This document shows, piece after piece, positions 1 to 8,786 of a stretch of DNA of 64,000 nt (position 1 is the stretch's first letter; each line of letters begins with the position of its first letter). The translations under genes were made by a program, and so were the position numbers. The stretch is from Pseudomonas brenneri (GTDB lineage Bacteria > Pseudomonadota > Gammaproteobacteria > Pseudomonadales > Pseudomonadaceae), in the NCBI RefSeq assembly GCF_007858285.1, contig NZ_VFIL01000002.1:1-64000 (forward strand). Reading direction: 5' to 3'. The notes beneath the pieces were generated by a model that had not been told where the DNA came from, ran no database searches, and saw nothing but the letters and a program-made list of their open reading frames with translations.

Positions 1-195
1 AATGCGGCAATGGAGAGCTTTTTTGGTACGCTTAAGTCCGAGTTTTTCTACCTGAAGCGTTTCGAGAGCGCTGAGGAACTGAAAGCCGGTCTGGACGAGT
101 ACATCCACTACTACAACCATGACCGCATCAAGCTAAAGCTCAATGGCATGAGCCCTGTGAAATACAGGACTCATGCTGCTGAGGCTGCTAGCTGA
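1..195 (+). CDS. IS3-family transposase OrfB, C-terminal fragment
   Basis: The reading frame is open from base 1, and 64 residues are visible before the stop at 193-195. They contain the end of the DDE/rve integrase core: the catalytic glutamate region MESFFGTLKSE, then YIHYYNHDRIK and the terminal LNGMSPVKYR motif typical of IS3 OrfB proteins (IS3, IS150 and ISPpu-type elements). The N-terminal part, with the first two catalytic aspartates and the OrfA helix-turn-helix protein, must lie upstream of the window. Whether the full element is intact cannot be judged here. The family assignment is secure and the exact IS name is not. Confidence 0.85.
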   Translation, partial: NAAMESFFGTLKSEFFYLKRFESAEELKAGLDEYIHYYNHDRIKLKLNGMSPVKYRTHAAEAAS

Positions 196-223
196 AACTG
201 TCCAACTTTTCGGGGGCAGTCCA
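1..223 (+). mobile_element. Right end of an IS3-family insertion sequence, truncated by the window edge
   Basis: The segment holds the C-terminal part of an IS3-type transposase followed at about 199-223 by a sequence ending in gggggcagtcca. This is the form expected of the right terminal inverted repeat of IS3/IS150-like elements, which end near GGGGGCAGTTCA. A REP sequence follows four bases later, so the element appears to have inserted beside or into a REP. The left end and any target duplication lie outside the window. Confidence 0.75.
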
Positions 224-227
224 CTTA

Positions 228-251
228 TGTGGGAGCGGGCTTGCTCGCGAA
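228..251 (+). repeat. Single REP sequence next to the IS end
   Basis: The sequence tgtgggagcgggcttgctcg is followed by cgaa. It is a palindromic REP unit of the type seen many times between genes in this window. No inverted partner is visible within 100 bases. Confidence 0.7.
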
Positions 252-353
252 TGCGGTGGGTCAGCCAACTACTTGGCAACTGATCCACCGCCATCGCAGC
301 CTCGCCGGGGCTCGAAAACTCCCACATTTCTGGATCTGCTGTGCCCTGACGGG

Positions 354-1433
354 TTAGCGCCGGGTCAGCAGGACGCCCGACTCCATATGGTGGGTCCACG
401 GGAATTGGTCGAACATGGCACAACGGGTGATGCGGTGCGTGTCATGCAGTTGCGCGATGTTGGCCGCCAGCGTTTCCGGGTTGCAGGAGATGTACAGGAT
501 GTTCTCGAAGCGCCGGGTCAACTCGCAGGTGTCCGGGTCCATGCCCGCGCGAGGTGGGTCGACGAATACGCTACCGAACTCGTAGCTCTTGAGGTCGATG
601 CCGTGCAGGCGTCGGAACGGCCGCACTTCGTTCAGGGCTTCGGTCAGTTCTTCGGCGGACAGGCGCACCAGGGTGACGTTATCCACCGCGTTTTCATCGA
701 GGTTGCTCAGGGCGGCATTGACCGACGTCTTGCTGATCTCGGTGGCCAGAACCTTGCGCACGCGGGTCGCCAGGGGCAGGGTGAAGTTGCCATTGCCGCA
801 ATACAACTCCAGCAGGTCATCACTGCGATCGCCCAGGGCGTCATAGGCCCAGTTGAGCATCTTCTGGTTCACCGTGCCGTTGGGCTGGGTGAAGGCGCCT
901 TCGGGTTGGCGATAGCTGAAGGTGCGACCGCCGACAGCGAGTTTCTCGATCACGTAGTCGTGGCCGATCACATCACGCTTGCCCTTGGAGCGGCCGATGA
1001 TGCTGACGTTCAGGTCGGCAGCCAGCTGGTTGGCAGCGGTGTGCCAGTGTTCGTCCAGCGGGCGGTGATAGCACAACGTGATCATCGCGTCGCCGGCCAG
1101 GGTGGTGAGGAACTCCACTTGGAACAGCTTGTGGCTCAGGGCGGCGCTGGCTTGCCAGGCGGCCTTGAGTTGCGGCATCAACTGATTGATGCGCAGGCTG
1201 GCGATGGGGAATTCTTCGATCAGGATCGGCGTGCGCTTGTCGTCCTGGGAGAACATCGCGTAGTGGCGCTGGCCACCTTCGCGCCACAGGCGGAACTCGG
1301 CGCGCAGGCGGAAGTTCTGCAGGGGCGAATCGAAGACCTGCGGCTCGGGCGCGTCGAACGGCGCGAGCAGGTCACGCAAACGCGTGACCTTGTCTTGCAG
1401 TTGCAGGGCGTAACTTGCTGCATCAAAAGTCAT
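354..1433 (-). CDS. trmA: tRNA (uracil-54-C5)-methyltransferase TrmA
   Basis: TrmA uses S-adenosylmethionine to methylate U54 in the T loop of nearly all tRNAs, and also U341 of tmRNA. The 359-residue length equals the usual Pseudomonas protein. The SAM-binding motif [14 protein letters not shown] lies near residue 215, the DPPRAG motif near 298, the catalytic nucleophile is C317 in YISCNPETL, and the C-terminal base is E351 in HHMESG. The start overlaps the stop of the upstream NCS2 permease gene by four bases (ATGA), so the two are probably co-transcribed and translationally coupled. Nothing is missing, and the assignment is firm. Confidence 0.96.
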   Translation of the reverse strand: MTFDAASYALQLQDKVTRLRDLLAPFDAPEPQVFDSPLQNFRLRAEFRLWREGGQRHYAMFSQDDKRTPILIEEFPIASLRINQLMPQLKAAWQASAALSHKLFQVEFLTTLAGDAMITLCYHRPLDEHWHTAANQLAADLNVSIIGRSKGKRDVIGHDYVIEKLAVGGRTFSYRQPEGAFTQPNGTVNQKMLNWAYDALGDRSDDLLELYCGNGNFTLPLATRVRKVLATEISKTSVNAALSNLDENAVDNVTLVRLSAEELTEALNEVRPFRRLHGIDLKSYEFGSVFVDPPRAGMDPDTCELTRRFENILYISCNPETLAANIAQLHDTHRITRCAMFDQFPWTHHMESGVLLTRR

Positions 1434-2725
1434 GCGGGGAACCAGCCTAGCTTGATCACGAACAGGATCGACAGAATCACCAGCGCTGGGTTGAGTTCAC
1501 GGTAGCGGCCCGTAAGCAGCTTGATACCGGTCCAGGCGATGAAGCCGAAGGCGATGCCGTTGGCGATGGAGTAAGTGAAGGGCATCGCCAGGGCGGTGAT
1601 CACCACCGGCGCGGCAACAGTAATGTCGTCCCAGTCGATTTCCGCCAGGCCCGAGGTCATCAGCACCGCGACAAACAGCAGCGCGGGAGCGGTGGCAAAC
1701 GCCGGGACGCTGGCCGCCAGCGGCGAGAAGAACAGCGCCAGCAGGAACAAGATCGCCACCACGATGGCGGTCAGGCCGGTGCGGCCGCCGGCACTCACGC
1801 CAGCAGCAGACTCGATGTAGCTGGTGGTGGTCGAGGTGCCCAGCAGTGAACCGGCCATGGCGGCGGTGCTGTCGGCGATCAGGGCGCGGCCCATTTTCGG
1901 CATGTGGCCGTCCTTGCCCATCAGGCCGGCGCGCTTGGCGACGCCGATCAGGGTGCCGGAGTTGTCGAACAGGTCAACGAACAGGAAGGCGAAGATCACG
2001 CTGATCAAGCCCACGTCCAGGGCGCCGGCGATGTCCAGTTGCAGGAAGGTCGGGGCCAGGGACGGTGGCATCGATACCACGCCGCCGAATGGGGTCACGC
2101 CGAGCGCGATGGCTGCGATGGTCACCGCGAGGATGCCGATCAACACCGCGCCGCGCACTTTCAGGGCTTCCAGGGCCACGATCAGGAAAAAGCCCAGGGT
2201 CGCCAGGATCGGTGCAGGTTTGGCCAGGTCGCCCATGCCCAGCATGGTCGCCGGGTTGCTGACCACGATCCCGGCGTTATGCAGGGCGATCAGCGCCAGG
2301 AACAGGCCGATACCGGCGGCAATCGCCGAGCGCAGGGGCAGCGGGATCGCATTGATGATCCATTCGCGGATGCGGAAGATCGACAGCAGGAAAAACAGCA
2401 CGGCGGAGATAAATACCGCACCGAGCGCCACTTGCCAGGTATGGCCCAGGTGCAGGACCACGGTGTAGGTAAAGAAGGCGTTCAGGCCCATGCCCGGTGC
2501 CAGGGCGATCGGGTAGTTGGCGATCAGGCCCATGATCGTCGAACCGATGGCCGCCGCCAGGCAAGTGGCGACAAACAGCGCGCCCTTGTCCATGCCGGTC
2601 TCGCCGAGGATGCTCGGGTTGACGAACAGAATGTAGGCCATGGCCAGGAACGTTGTGATACCGGCGAGAATCTCGGTACGCACGTTGGTGTTGTGTGCCT
2701 TGAGTTGAAACAGCTTTTCCAGCAT
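1430..2725 (-). CDS. NCS2-family nucleobase permease (AzgA/AdeQ-like purine transporter)
   Basis: This is a 431-residue inner-membrane protein with about 13 hydrophobic segments and the hallmark N-terminus of the AzgA branch of the nucleobase-cation symporter 2 family ([18 protein letters not shown], then [18 protein letters not shown]). Family members AdeP/AdeQ carry adenine and GhxP/GhxQ carry guanine and hypoxanthine, so proton-coupled purine uptake is likely. Which base it carries cannot be read from sequence alone. The start has a strong AGGGAG ribosome site. The gene is translationally coupled to trmA. No purine riboswitch-like structure is apparent in the 211-base upstream gap. Confidence 0.85.
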   Translation of the reverse strand: MLEKLFQLKAHNTNVRTEILAGITTFLAMAYILFVNPSILGETGMDKGALFVATCLAAAIGSTIMGLIANYPIALAPGMGLNAFFTYTVVLHLGHTWQVALGAVFISAVLFFLLSIFRIREWIINAIPLPLRSAIAAGIGLFLALIALHNAGIVVSNPATMLGMGDLAKPAPILATLGFFLIVALEALKVRGAVLIGILAVTIAAIALGVTPFGGVVSMPPSLAPTFLQLDIAGALDVGLISVIFAFLFVDLFDNSGTLIGVAKRAGLMGKDGHMPKMGRALIADSTAAMAGSLLGTSTTTSYIESAAGVSAGGRTGLTAIVVAILFLLALFFSPLAASVPAFATAPALLFVAVLMTSGLAEIDWDDITVAAPVVITALAMPFTYSIANGIAFGFIAWTGIKLLTGRYRELNPALVILSILFVIKLGWFPA

Positions 2726-2936
2726 GCCTGCTCCCTGTGGCGCGCTTGGCGCCGTGATTTGTTGACCTCAAAGTCAAAGCACAAACTGCGCCAAGCGCCG
2801 CGTGTTTTCTAGAGAGGATCGGAAAAAGCGGCGCATCATACCAGCAGGTCGACGGCCTGTGGCGCCCAGCCTCGGTTTTGTTGAGTGTGGCCTTGAGGCA
2901 TACTCCGTCGACGTTCAGTCCTGAGTCATCCAAAGC

Positions 2937-3383
2937 ATGAAAAAAGCCATCGCGTGCAGTCTAGCCCCGTTCGCCTGTATCGGCCTGTGGCTGGCGGCGG
3001 CACCGGCATGGGGCGCGCCTGCACCGGCCTTGAGCGAGGTGCGGGTGTTCCAGGTGCAGTCCCAGGCGTGCAACGAGTCCATCGCCGAGGGCGCCGACAG
3101 CACCCGGCAGTGCCAGCACCGTGGGCCGACGCAGGTCTCGGTGATGGAAGTGGGCCTTGGCAATAATTCCATCGCCACCTTTGATGGGGCGCGGCTTGCG
3201 GGGCGCAGTACGGCTATCTGCCAAGTCGGCTCCAGCAGCCAGGCGTGCAATGGCGCTGGTACGTTGATGGGCTACGTCTATGTCTTTGACGTGGATATCC
3301 GCGCAGCGGGCTGGTTCGAGTACAGCAACACGTCCATCAATGTGCCGCGCAACACCTTGAAGACTCAGCTACGCATCCAGTAA
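2937..3383 (+). CDS. Small secreted protein, probably DUF4879/YolA-like
   Basis: The 148-residue product has a classical Sec signal peptide (MKKAIACSLAPFACIGLWLA, cleavage probably after AWG or APA). Four cysteines in the mature part could form two disulfides (QACNESI, RQCQHRG, AICQVG, QACNGAG). The arrangement LSEV…C…C.H.G….V…G.GNN resembles the DUF4879 family that includes Bacillus YolA, but I make that match from memory of the family and it is tentative. It is a lone gene on the plus strand between two minus-strand transporter genes, with no strong ribosome site. Its function is unknown, and a periplasmic or extracellular location is inferred. Confidence 0.65.
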   Translation: MKKAIACSLAPFACIGLWLAAAPAWGAPAPALSEVRVFQVQSQACNESIAEGADSTRQCQHRGPTQVSVMEVGLGNNSIATFDGARLAGRSTAICQVGSSSQACNGAGTLMGYVYVFDVDIRAAGWFEYSNTSINVPRNTLKTQLRIQ

Positions 3384-3404
3384 TGGCCCCATGTAATTAC
3401 AGGG

Positions 3405-4637
3405 TCAGGGCGCCTCGGCCGGCGTATGCATGCGGTCCCGCTTGGCCAGCGTCGGGAACAGTTTGATCCACACCCCGGTCACCACCAGCGTGCCGACCCC
3501 GCCCAGCACCACGGCGGGCACCGTGCCCAACCAGTGGGCGGTAACGCCGGACTCGAACTCGCCCAACTGATTGGACGCCCCGATAAACAAGCCATTGACC
3601 GCACTGACCCGCCCGCGCATTTCATCGGGGGTTTCCAGTTGCACGAATGAGGCACGGATCACCATGCTGATCATGTCCGCCGCCCCCAGCACCACCAGCA
3701 CCGCCAGGGAGAACCAGAATGACGTGGACAGGCCGAAGGCAATGGTCGCCACGCCAAACACGCCGACGGCGGTAAACATCACACGGCCCACGTGCCGGTC
3801 CACGGCAAACCGCGCCAGCCACAACGACATCAGCAGCGCGCCCACCGCTGGCGCCGAACGCAGCAGCCCCAGGCCCCATGGGCCGGTCAACAGGATGTCC
3901 TTGGCAAACACCGGCAGCAACGCGGTGGCGCCGCCCAGCAACACGGCGAACAGGTCCAGGGAGATCGCCCCGAGGATGTCCGGCCGGCTGCGGATAAAGC
4001 GAATCCCCGCCAGCAACGAGTCCAGCGTTGCCTTGCCTTTGTTCAGCGGGGTTTGCCGCGCCGGCAGGTTGAGGGTCAGCACACAAGCAATCAGGTACAG
4101 CAGCACCGTCGGGCCATACACCCAGGCGCTACCGAAGGCATAAAGCAAACCGCCCAGGGCCGGCGCGACGATGGTTGCCGATTGCTGGGCCGACTGCGCC
4201 GCTGCCACCGCCCGTGGGAACAGGGCACTGGGCACGATGCTCGGCAGCAGGGCCTGGGTGGTGGGCATTTCGAAGGAGCGGGCAGCGCCGAGCAGGAACG
4301 CCAGGATAAAAATCATCTCGCGGGTGACATTGCCCGTCAGGCTGCCAATCACCAGCGCCAGGGCGATCATCGCCTGCAACGTCTGGCAAATGGCGGCGAC
4401 CTTGCGTCGTTCGTAACGGTCGGCGACATGCCCGGTGTGCAGCATGAACAGCACCCGCGGTACAAACTCCACCAGGCCTACCAACCCCAGGTCCAGCACG
4501 TTGCCAGTCAGTTGATAGAGGTTCCAGCCGATGGCCACGGTGAGCATCTGGAAGCCACTGGCGGTAAAAATCCGTGCCAGCCAGAACGCTATAAAAGGAC
4601 GGTGATGACGTAACAGCAGCGGGGTTTCACTGGGCAT
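3405..4637 (-). CDS. MFS exporter of the MFS_3/EntS-like type
   Basis: The 410-residue protein has 12 predicted membrane spans. The cytoplasmic loop between spans 2 and 3 reads GHVADRYERRKV, the motif A of major facilitator drug or metabolite exporters. The overall pattern (FWLARIFTASGFQMLTVAIGWNLY at the N-terminus, then RSFEMPTTQALLPSIVP) matches the MFS_3 group that includes the enterobactin exporter EntS. No siderophore genes are adjacent, so the substrate is unknown. The gene stands alone, convergent with the small secreted protein and divergent from cioA. The ribosome site at the chosen ATG is weak. Confidence 0.8.
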   Translation of the reverse strand: MPSETPLLLRHHRPFIAFWLARIFTASGFQMLTVAIGWNLYQLTGNVLDLGLVGLVEFVPRVLFMLHTGHVADRYERRKVAAICQTLQAMIALALVIGSLTGNVTREMIFILAFLLGAARSFEMPTTQALLPSIVPSALFPRAVAAAQSAQQSATIVAPALGGLLYAFGSAWVYGPTVLLYLIACVLTLNLPARQTPLNKGKATLDSLLAGIRFIRSRPDILGAISLDLFAVLLGGATALLPVFAKDILLTGPWGLGLLRSAPAVGALLMSLWLARFAVDRHVGRVMFTAVGVFGVATIAFGLSTSFWFSLAVLVVLGAADMISMVIRASFVQLETPDEMRGRVSAVNGLFIGASNQLGEFESGVTAHWLGTVPAVVLGGVGTLVVTGVWIKLFPTLAKRDRMHTPAEAP

Positions 4638-4810
4638 CGGCAGGGACTGGACTGAGCGTGGGGAAAGGCGAGATTAGCACCAACCTGTAACAAATAGTTG
4701 CTGCTTCGGAAATATCCTTAGCAAGGCATCTATTTTGCTGAGTCAACCTGTCACGCGGCAAAAGACCACACAGTCCAACCTGGAAAATGGGACTACTCTT
4801 TCATCGTTGC

Positions 4811-4824
4811 TTGATCCAGATCAA
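4811..4824. promoter_or_regulatory. Anr (FNR-type) box upstream of cioAB
   Basis: TTGATCCAGATCAA is a perfect match to the FNR/Anr consensus TTGAT-N4-ATCAA. In P. aeruginosa the oxygen-sensing regulator Anr represses cioAB, so this site probably lowers expression of the high-affinity or cyanide-resistant oxidase under low oxygen. Confidence 0.8.
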
Positions 4825-4890
4825 TGCTGACTTGAGTGTTGTGCTGGCGGCCGCAAGGCCAGAATCCCTACGTGGTTGGTAAAAAAAGAA

Positions 4891-4904
4891 CGAATTGCAA
4901 TTCG
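4891..4904. promoter_or_regulatory. Perfect 14-bp palindrome upstream of cioA
   Basis: CGAATTGCAATTCG reads identically on both strands and lies 77 bases before the cioA ATG, just after an A7 run. It is a candidate operator or 5'-UTR element. No regulator can be named from it. Confidence 0.4.
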
Positions 4905-4981
4905 CCACACTCCATATCCGTGGGGGCAGTGGGTGCAGGCCTCCCTGCTTGCAGCCGGTATTACCTGACAGAGGAAGACTT

Positions 4982-6421
4982 ATGTTCGGTTTGGAGGCGC
5001 TAGATCTCGCCCGAATTCAATTCGCGTTCACCATCTCGTTCCATATCCTGTTCCCGGCCATCACCATTGGCCTGGCCAGTTACCTCGCGGTGCTGGAGGG
5101 CCTGTGGCTCAAGACCCACAACGATACCTACCGTGACCTCTACCACTTCTGGTCGAAGATCTTTGCCGTCAACTTCGGCATGGGCGTGGTCTCGGGCCTG
5201 GTCATGGCCTATCAGTTCGGCACCAACTGGAGCCGCTTCTCGGACTTCGCCGGTTCCGTCACGGGGCCCTTGCTGACCTATGAAGTGCTCACCGCGTTCT
5301 TCCTTGAAGCGGGCTTTCTTGGGGTGATGCTGTTTGGCTGGAACAAGGTCGGGCGCAAGCTGCACTTCTTTGCCACGGTGATGGTGGCCGTCGGTACGTT
5401 GATCTCGACGTTCTGGATCCTTGCCTCCAACAGTTGGATGCAAACCCCGCAAGGTTTTGAAATCGTCGATGGCCGGGTGATCCCGACCGATTGGCTGGCG
5501 GTGATCTTCAACCCCTCGTTCCCCTATCGTCTGGCGCACATGGCCACGGCGGCGTTTGTCGCCACCGCGTTCTTCGTCGGCTCCTCGGCGGCCTGGCACT
5601 TGCTGCGGGGCAAGGACAACCCGGCGATCCGCACCATGCTGTCGATGGCAATGTGGATGGCGTTGATCGTCGCACCAATCCAGGCGGTCATCGGTGACTT
5701 CCACGGCCTCAATACGCTGAAGCACCAACCGGCGAAAATCGCCGCCATCGAAGGCCACTGGGAAAACATCGGCAATGAGCCGACCCCGCTGATCCTGTTC
5801 GGCTGGCCGGACATGAAGGAAGAGCGGACCAAGTACAAGGTGGAAATCCCCTACCTGGGCAGCCTGATTCTCACCCACTCCCTGGACAAGCAAGTGCCGG
5901 CCCTCAAGGAGTTCCCGCCCGAGGATCGCGCCAACTCGACCATCGTGTTCTGGTCGTTCCGGATCATGGTCGGCCTGGGCATGTTGATGATCTTCACCGG
6001 CCTGTTCAGCCTCTGGCTGCGCAAGGGCGGCAAGCTCTATAGCAACAAACCCTTCCTGTACCTGGTGCTATGGATGGGCCCGTCGGGGTTGATTGCGATC
6101 CTGGCCGGCTGGTTCACCACCGAAATCGGGCGCCAGCCCTGGGTGGTCTACGGCTTGATGCGCACGGCGGACGCCTCCTCCAACCACAGCGTGGTGCAGA
6201 TGAGCATCACCCTGGCGCTGTTTGTGGTGGTGTACTTCGCCCTGTTTGGCGCCGGCCTGGGCTACATGATGCGCCTGGTGCGCAAAGGCCCGGTGACCCA
6301 CGAAAGCACCGAGCCGGCCCACGGTGGCCCCGGGCAGCAACGCACCCCGGCGCGTCCATTGTCGGCGGCCGATGACAGCGGCGACGCCGATCACGGCGAC
6401 ACTCTGAACAAGGGGAATTGA
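4982..6421 (+). CDS. cioA: Cyanide-insensitive quinol oxidase subunit I (CioA, cytochrome bd family)
   Basis: CioA is the haem-bearing subunit of a bd-type ubiquinol:O2 oxidoreductase in the inner membrane. The ATG at 4982 is preferred over an upstream in-frame ATG at 4895 because it follows GAGGAAG and begins with the family N-terminus MFGLEALDLARIQFAFTISFHILFP. The product is 479 residues. Haem-ligand H21, the glutamate pair in YEVLTAFFLEAGFLG, the histidine in RLAHMATAAF and the GRQPW quinol-site motif are all present. The short loop between spans 6 and 7 is characteristic of the Cio branch, which tolerates cyanide. CioB follows three bases after the stop. Confidence 0.95.
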   Translation: MFGLEALDLARIQFAFTISFHILFPAITIGLASYLAVLEGLWLKTHNDTYRDLYHFWSKIFAVNFGMGVVSGLVMAYQFGTNWSRFSDFAGSVTGPLLTYEVLTAFFLEAGFLGVMLFGWNKVGRKLHFFATVMVAVGTLISTFWILASNSWMQTPQGFEIVDGRVIPTDWLAVIFNPSFPYRLAHMATAAFVATAFFVGSSAAWHLLRGKDNPAIRTMLSMAMWMALIVAPIQAVIGDFHGLNTLKHQPAKIAAIEGHWENIGNEPTPLILFGWPDMKEERTKYKVEIPYLGSLILTHSLDKQVPALKEFPPEDRANSTIVFWSFRIMVGLGMLMIFTGLFSLWLRKGGKLYSNKPFLYLVLWMGPSGLIAILAGWFTTEIGRQPWVVYGLMRTADASSNHSVVQMSITLALFVVVYFALFGAGLGYMMRLVRKGPVTHESTEPAHGGPGQQRTPARPLSAADDSGDADHGDTLNKGN

Positions 6422-6424
6422 GTC

Positions 6425-7432
6425 ATGGGTATTGATCTTCCGCTGATCTGGGCCGTGATCATCATCTTCGGCATCATGATGTACGTGGTCATGGATGGCT
6501 TTGACCTGGGGATTGGCATTCTCTTCCCCTTTATCCCGGGCAAGACTGACCGCGACGTGATGATGAACACCGTCGCCCCGGTCTGGGACGGCAACGAAAC
6601 CTGGCTGGTACTGGGGGGCGCGGCGTTGTTCGGCGCGTTCCCGCTGGCCTATTCGGTGGTGCTCTCGGCGCTGTACCTGCCGTTGATCCTGATGCTGATC
6701 GGCCTGATCTTCCGCGGCGTGGCCTTTGAGTTCCGCTTCAAGGCCAAGGATGACAAGCGCCACCTGTGGGACAAGGCGTTTATCGGCGGCTCGCTGGCCG
6801 CCACCTTCTTCCAGGGCGTGGCGCTGGGGGCATTCATCGAGGGCATTCCGGTGGTCGACCGCCAGTTCGCCGGTGGTTCATTGGACTGGTTCTCGCCGTT
6901 TGCTTTGTTTTGCGGTGTGGCCTTGATCGTGGCCTATGCGCTGCTGGGCTGCACCTGGCTGATCATGAAGACTGAAGGCAAGTTGCAGGAGCAGATGCAC
7001 AACCTGGCACGACCGCTGGCGTTCGTGGTGTTGGCGGTGATTGGCATCGTCAGTATCTGGACGCCCCTGGCTCACCCGGACATCGCTTCGCGCTGGTTCA
7101 CCCTGCCGAACCTGTTCTGGTTCCTGCCGGTGCCGATCCTGGTCCTGGTGACCATGTACGCCCTGGTGCGTGCCGTGGCCCGCAATGCTCATTACGCGCC
7201 GTTCCTGTTGACACTGGTGTTGATCTTCCTGGGGTACAGCGGCCTGGGCATCAGCTTGTGGCCGAACATCATCCCGCCGTCGATCTCGATCTGGGACGCT
7301 GCCGCGCCGCCGCAAAGCCAGGGCTTCATGCTGGTAGGCACGCTGTTCATCATCCCATTCATCCTGGGCTACACCTTCTGGAGCTATTACGTGTTCCGCG
7401 GCAAGGTGACCCATGAAGACGGCTATCACTAG
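6425..7432 (+). CDS. cioB: Cyanide-insensitive quinol oxidase subunit II (CioB)
   Basis: The 335-residue membrane protein is CydB-like. It begins MGIDLPLIWAVIIIFGIMMYVVMDGFDLGIGILFP, and the VMDGFDLGIG segment is diagnostic for the family. It pairs with CioA to form the oxidase heterodimer and contributes to the proton pathway without binding haem itself. Its ATG lies three bases after the cioA stop, so the two are one transcript. The next gene, a DUF2474 peptide, begins 12 bases after its stop. Confidence 0.95.
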   Translation: MGIDLPLIWAVIIIFGIMMYVVMDGFDLGIGILFPFIPGKTDRDVMMNTVAPVWDGNETWLVLGGAALFGAFPLAYSVVLSALYLPLILMLIGLIFRGVAFEFRFKAKDDKRHLWDKAFIGGSLAATFFQGVALGAFIEGIPVVDRQFAGGSLDWFSPFALFCGVALIVAYALLGCTWLIMKTEGKLQEQMHNLARPLAFVVLAVIGIVSIWTPLAHPDIASRWFTLPNLFWFLPVPILVLVTMYALVRAVARNAHYAPFLLTLVLIFLGYSGLGISLWPNIIPPSISIWDAAAPPQSQGFMLVGTLFIIPFILGYTFWSYYVFRGKVTHEDGYH

Positions 7433-7444
7433 GAGGCGTGCACC

Positions 7445-7612
7445 ATGAGCGGTAAACCTTCACTGGACGACATCGAACAGGCCGAGAAAAAGCCGCTCTG
7501 GCAGCGCCTGGGCTGGCTGGCGATGATCTGGACCGGCAGCGTCCTGGCCCTGTTCGTGGTGGCCAGCCTGATGCGCATGTTCATGAACGCCGCTGGCTTG
7601 AGCACTCACTGA
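7445..7612 (+). CDS. DUF2474 small membrane protein of the cio operon
   Basis: This 55-residue protein starts MSGKPSLDDIEQAEKKPLWQ, is preceded by TAGGAGG, and has a single membrane span (LAMIWTGSVLALFVVASLMR). It is the third gene of cioAB. Such DUF2474 peptides sit downstream of cioAB-type operons, in a position like that of CydX/CydP in other bd oxidases, so a role in assembly or stability of the oxidase is likely but inferred. It is immediately followed by the operon terminator. Confidence 0.85.
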   Translation: MSGKPSLDDIEQAEKKPLWQRLGWLAMIWTGSVLALFVVASLMRMFMNAAGLSTH

Positions 7613-7629
7613 CATCCCACGCTGTCTTG

Positions 7630-7654
7630 ACCCTCCTTGCGGAGGGTTTTTTTT
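7630..7654 (+). terminator. Rho-independent terminator of the cio operon
   Basis: The stem ACCCTCC/GGAGGGT with loop TTGC is followed by eight T residues, 17 bases after the DUF2474 stop. Confidence 0.9.
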
Positions 7655-7661
7655 GCGTGGC

Positions 7662-8786
7662 TTATTTACGGGCCTTGAGGATCACGAACTTTGGCGTCGC
7701 CGCCACCTGCTCCACCCCACGGAACAGGCGCGCCAGCTTGCTGTGATAACCCAGGTGGCGGTTGCCGACGATGTACAAGGCGCCGCCGACCACCAGCGCT
7801 TCGCGGGCCTGCTGGAACATGCGCCAGGCGAGGAAATCGCCCACCACCTGCTGTTGGTGGAACGGTGGGTTGCACAACACCACGTCCAAAGATTGCGGCT
7901 CCTGGTCTGCCAGGCCGTCGCCGGGGCGAATAGTCACTGGCCGCTCGCCCAGTGCCGCCTGCCAGTTTTCGGCCGCTGATTGCACGGCCATATAGGACTC
8001 GTCCACCAGGGTGTATTGCGCTTCGGGGTTTTGCAGGGCGCTGGCAATCGCCAGTACGCCATTGCCGCAACCCAGGTCTGCCACGCGGGCACTGCCCAGG
8101 TTTTGCGGCAGGTGGGGGAGGAAGGCGCGGGTGCCGATGTCCAGGCCTTCGCGGCAGAACACGTTGGCGTGGTTAAGCAATTCGATGGCCGGTACGTCCA
8201 GGCGATAGCGCGTGGGGTAGGGCGACACGGCCTGCGGTCGATCAGCCTGGGTGGCGATCAGCAGCCGGGCCTTTTTTACCGCCAGCGACGCGTGCATCGG
8301 CCCGATGTAACGCTCCAGCAGTTCACCGGCGGCGCGGGGCAGGTGCTTGACCATTGCGCCCGCGATCACTTCGGCGCCGGGTGCCAATTGGCCTTGCAGA
8401 CGGATCAGTTGCTCTTCCAGCAGCGCCAGGGTTTTCGGCACCCGGATCAGCACACGGTCGAATGGCCCGTGAGGGATCTGGCTGGCGGGAACCACGGTGA
8501 CGGCATCGAAGGTCTTGTGATTGCGCACCAGGTTTTTTTGCAGGGCCTGGGTGCCGAGGAACGAATCGCCGCTGGTGGTGACATGCACATGCCCCTCAAG
8601 ACTGGCCGCCAGTGCGCCAAAGCTGTCATTGAGCACCAGCACGCGGGTGCTGCTGGCCGGTTGCTGCTCGGCCAGGTGGGCGAGCAAATACTCGTCGGCC
8701 GCATCGAACGCCTGCAGCGGTTCATTTTGCTGCTCGGGCTGGCGGATCAAGTCGAGTTGGGCGAAGGGGCTTTCGAGCAGGGGCAT
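7662..8786 (-). CDS. rlmG: 23S rRNA (guanine-1835-N2)-methyltransferase RlmG
   Basis: RlmG methylates G1835 of 23S rRNA with SAM. The 374-residue protein has the expected two-domain layout: an inactive N-terminal methyltransferase-like half (about 1-180) and an active C-terminal half with the SAM motif VADLGCGNGVLAIA near 235 and the catalytic LCNPPFHQQQ motif (NPPF, N2-guanine type) near 300. The length is close to the E. coli protein. The gene is monocistronic, convergent with the cio operon whose terminator ends eight bases away. The ribosome site is weak. RlmC/RsmC-type relatives share the fold, but overall pattern and length favour RlmG. Confidence 0.92.
   Translation of the reverse strand: MPLLESPFAQLDLIRQPEQQNEPLQAFDAADEYLLAHLAEQQPASSTRVLVLNDSFGALAASLEGHVHVTTSGDSFLGTQALQKNLVRNHKTFDAVTVVPASQIPHGPFDRVLIRVPKTLALLEEQLIRLQGQLAPGAEVIAGAMVKHLPRAAGELLERYIGPMHASLAVKKARLLIATQADRPQAVSPYPTRYRLDVPAIELLNHANVFCREGLDIGTRAFLPHLPQNLGSARVADLGCGNGVLAIASALQNPEAQYTLVDESYMAVQSAAENWQAALGERPVTIRPGDGLADQEPQSLDVVLCNPPFHQQQVVGDFLAWRMFQQAREALVVGGALYIVGNRHLGYHSKLARLFRGVEQVAATPKFVILKARK

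Larger units (their letters stand above)
4638..4981. other. Divergent intergenic region between the MFS gene and cioA
   Basis: These 344 bases carry no gene. They contain an exact Anr/Fnr box (4811-4824), an imperfect inverted repeat ttagcaa-N9-ttgctga near 4717-4741, and a perfect 14-bp palindrome (4891-4904). All are placed to act on the cio operon. Confidence 0.6.

Noticed and set aside
273..1505. Long plus-strand open frame (410 codons) across trmA
   Set aside because: It is the antisense shadow of trmA in GC-rich DNA, with no family resemblance and a composition rich in Gly, Ala, Gln and Val.
2726..2936. Purine riboswitch before the NCS2 permease
   Set aside because: I could not find the conserved three-stem purine aptamer core in this leader.
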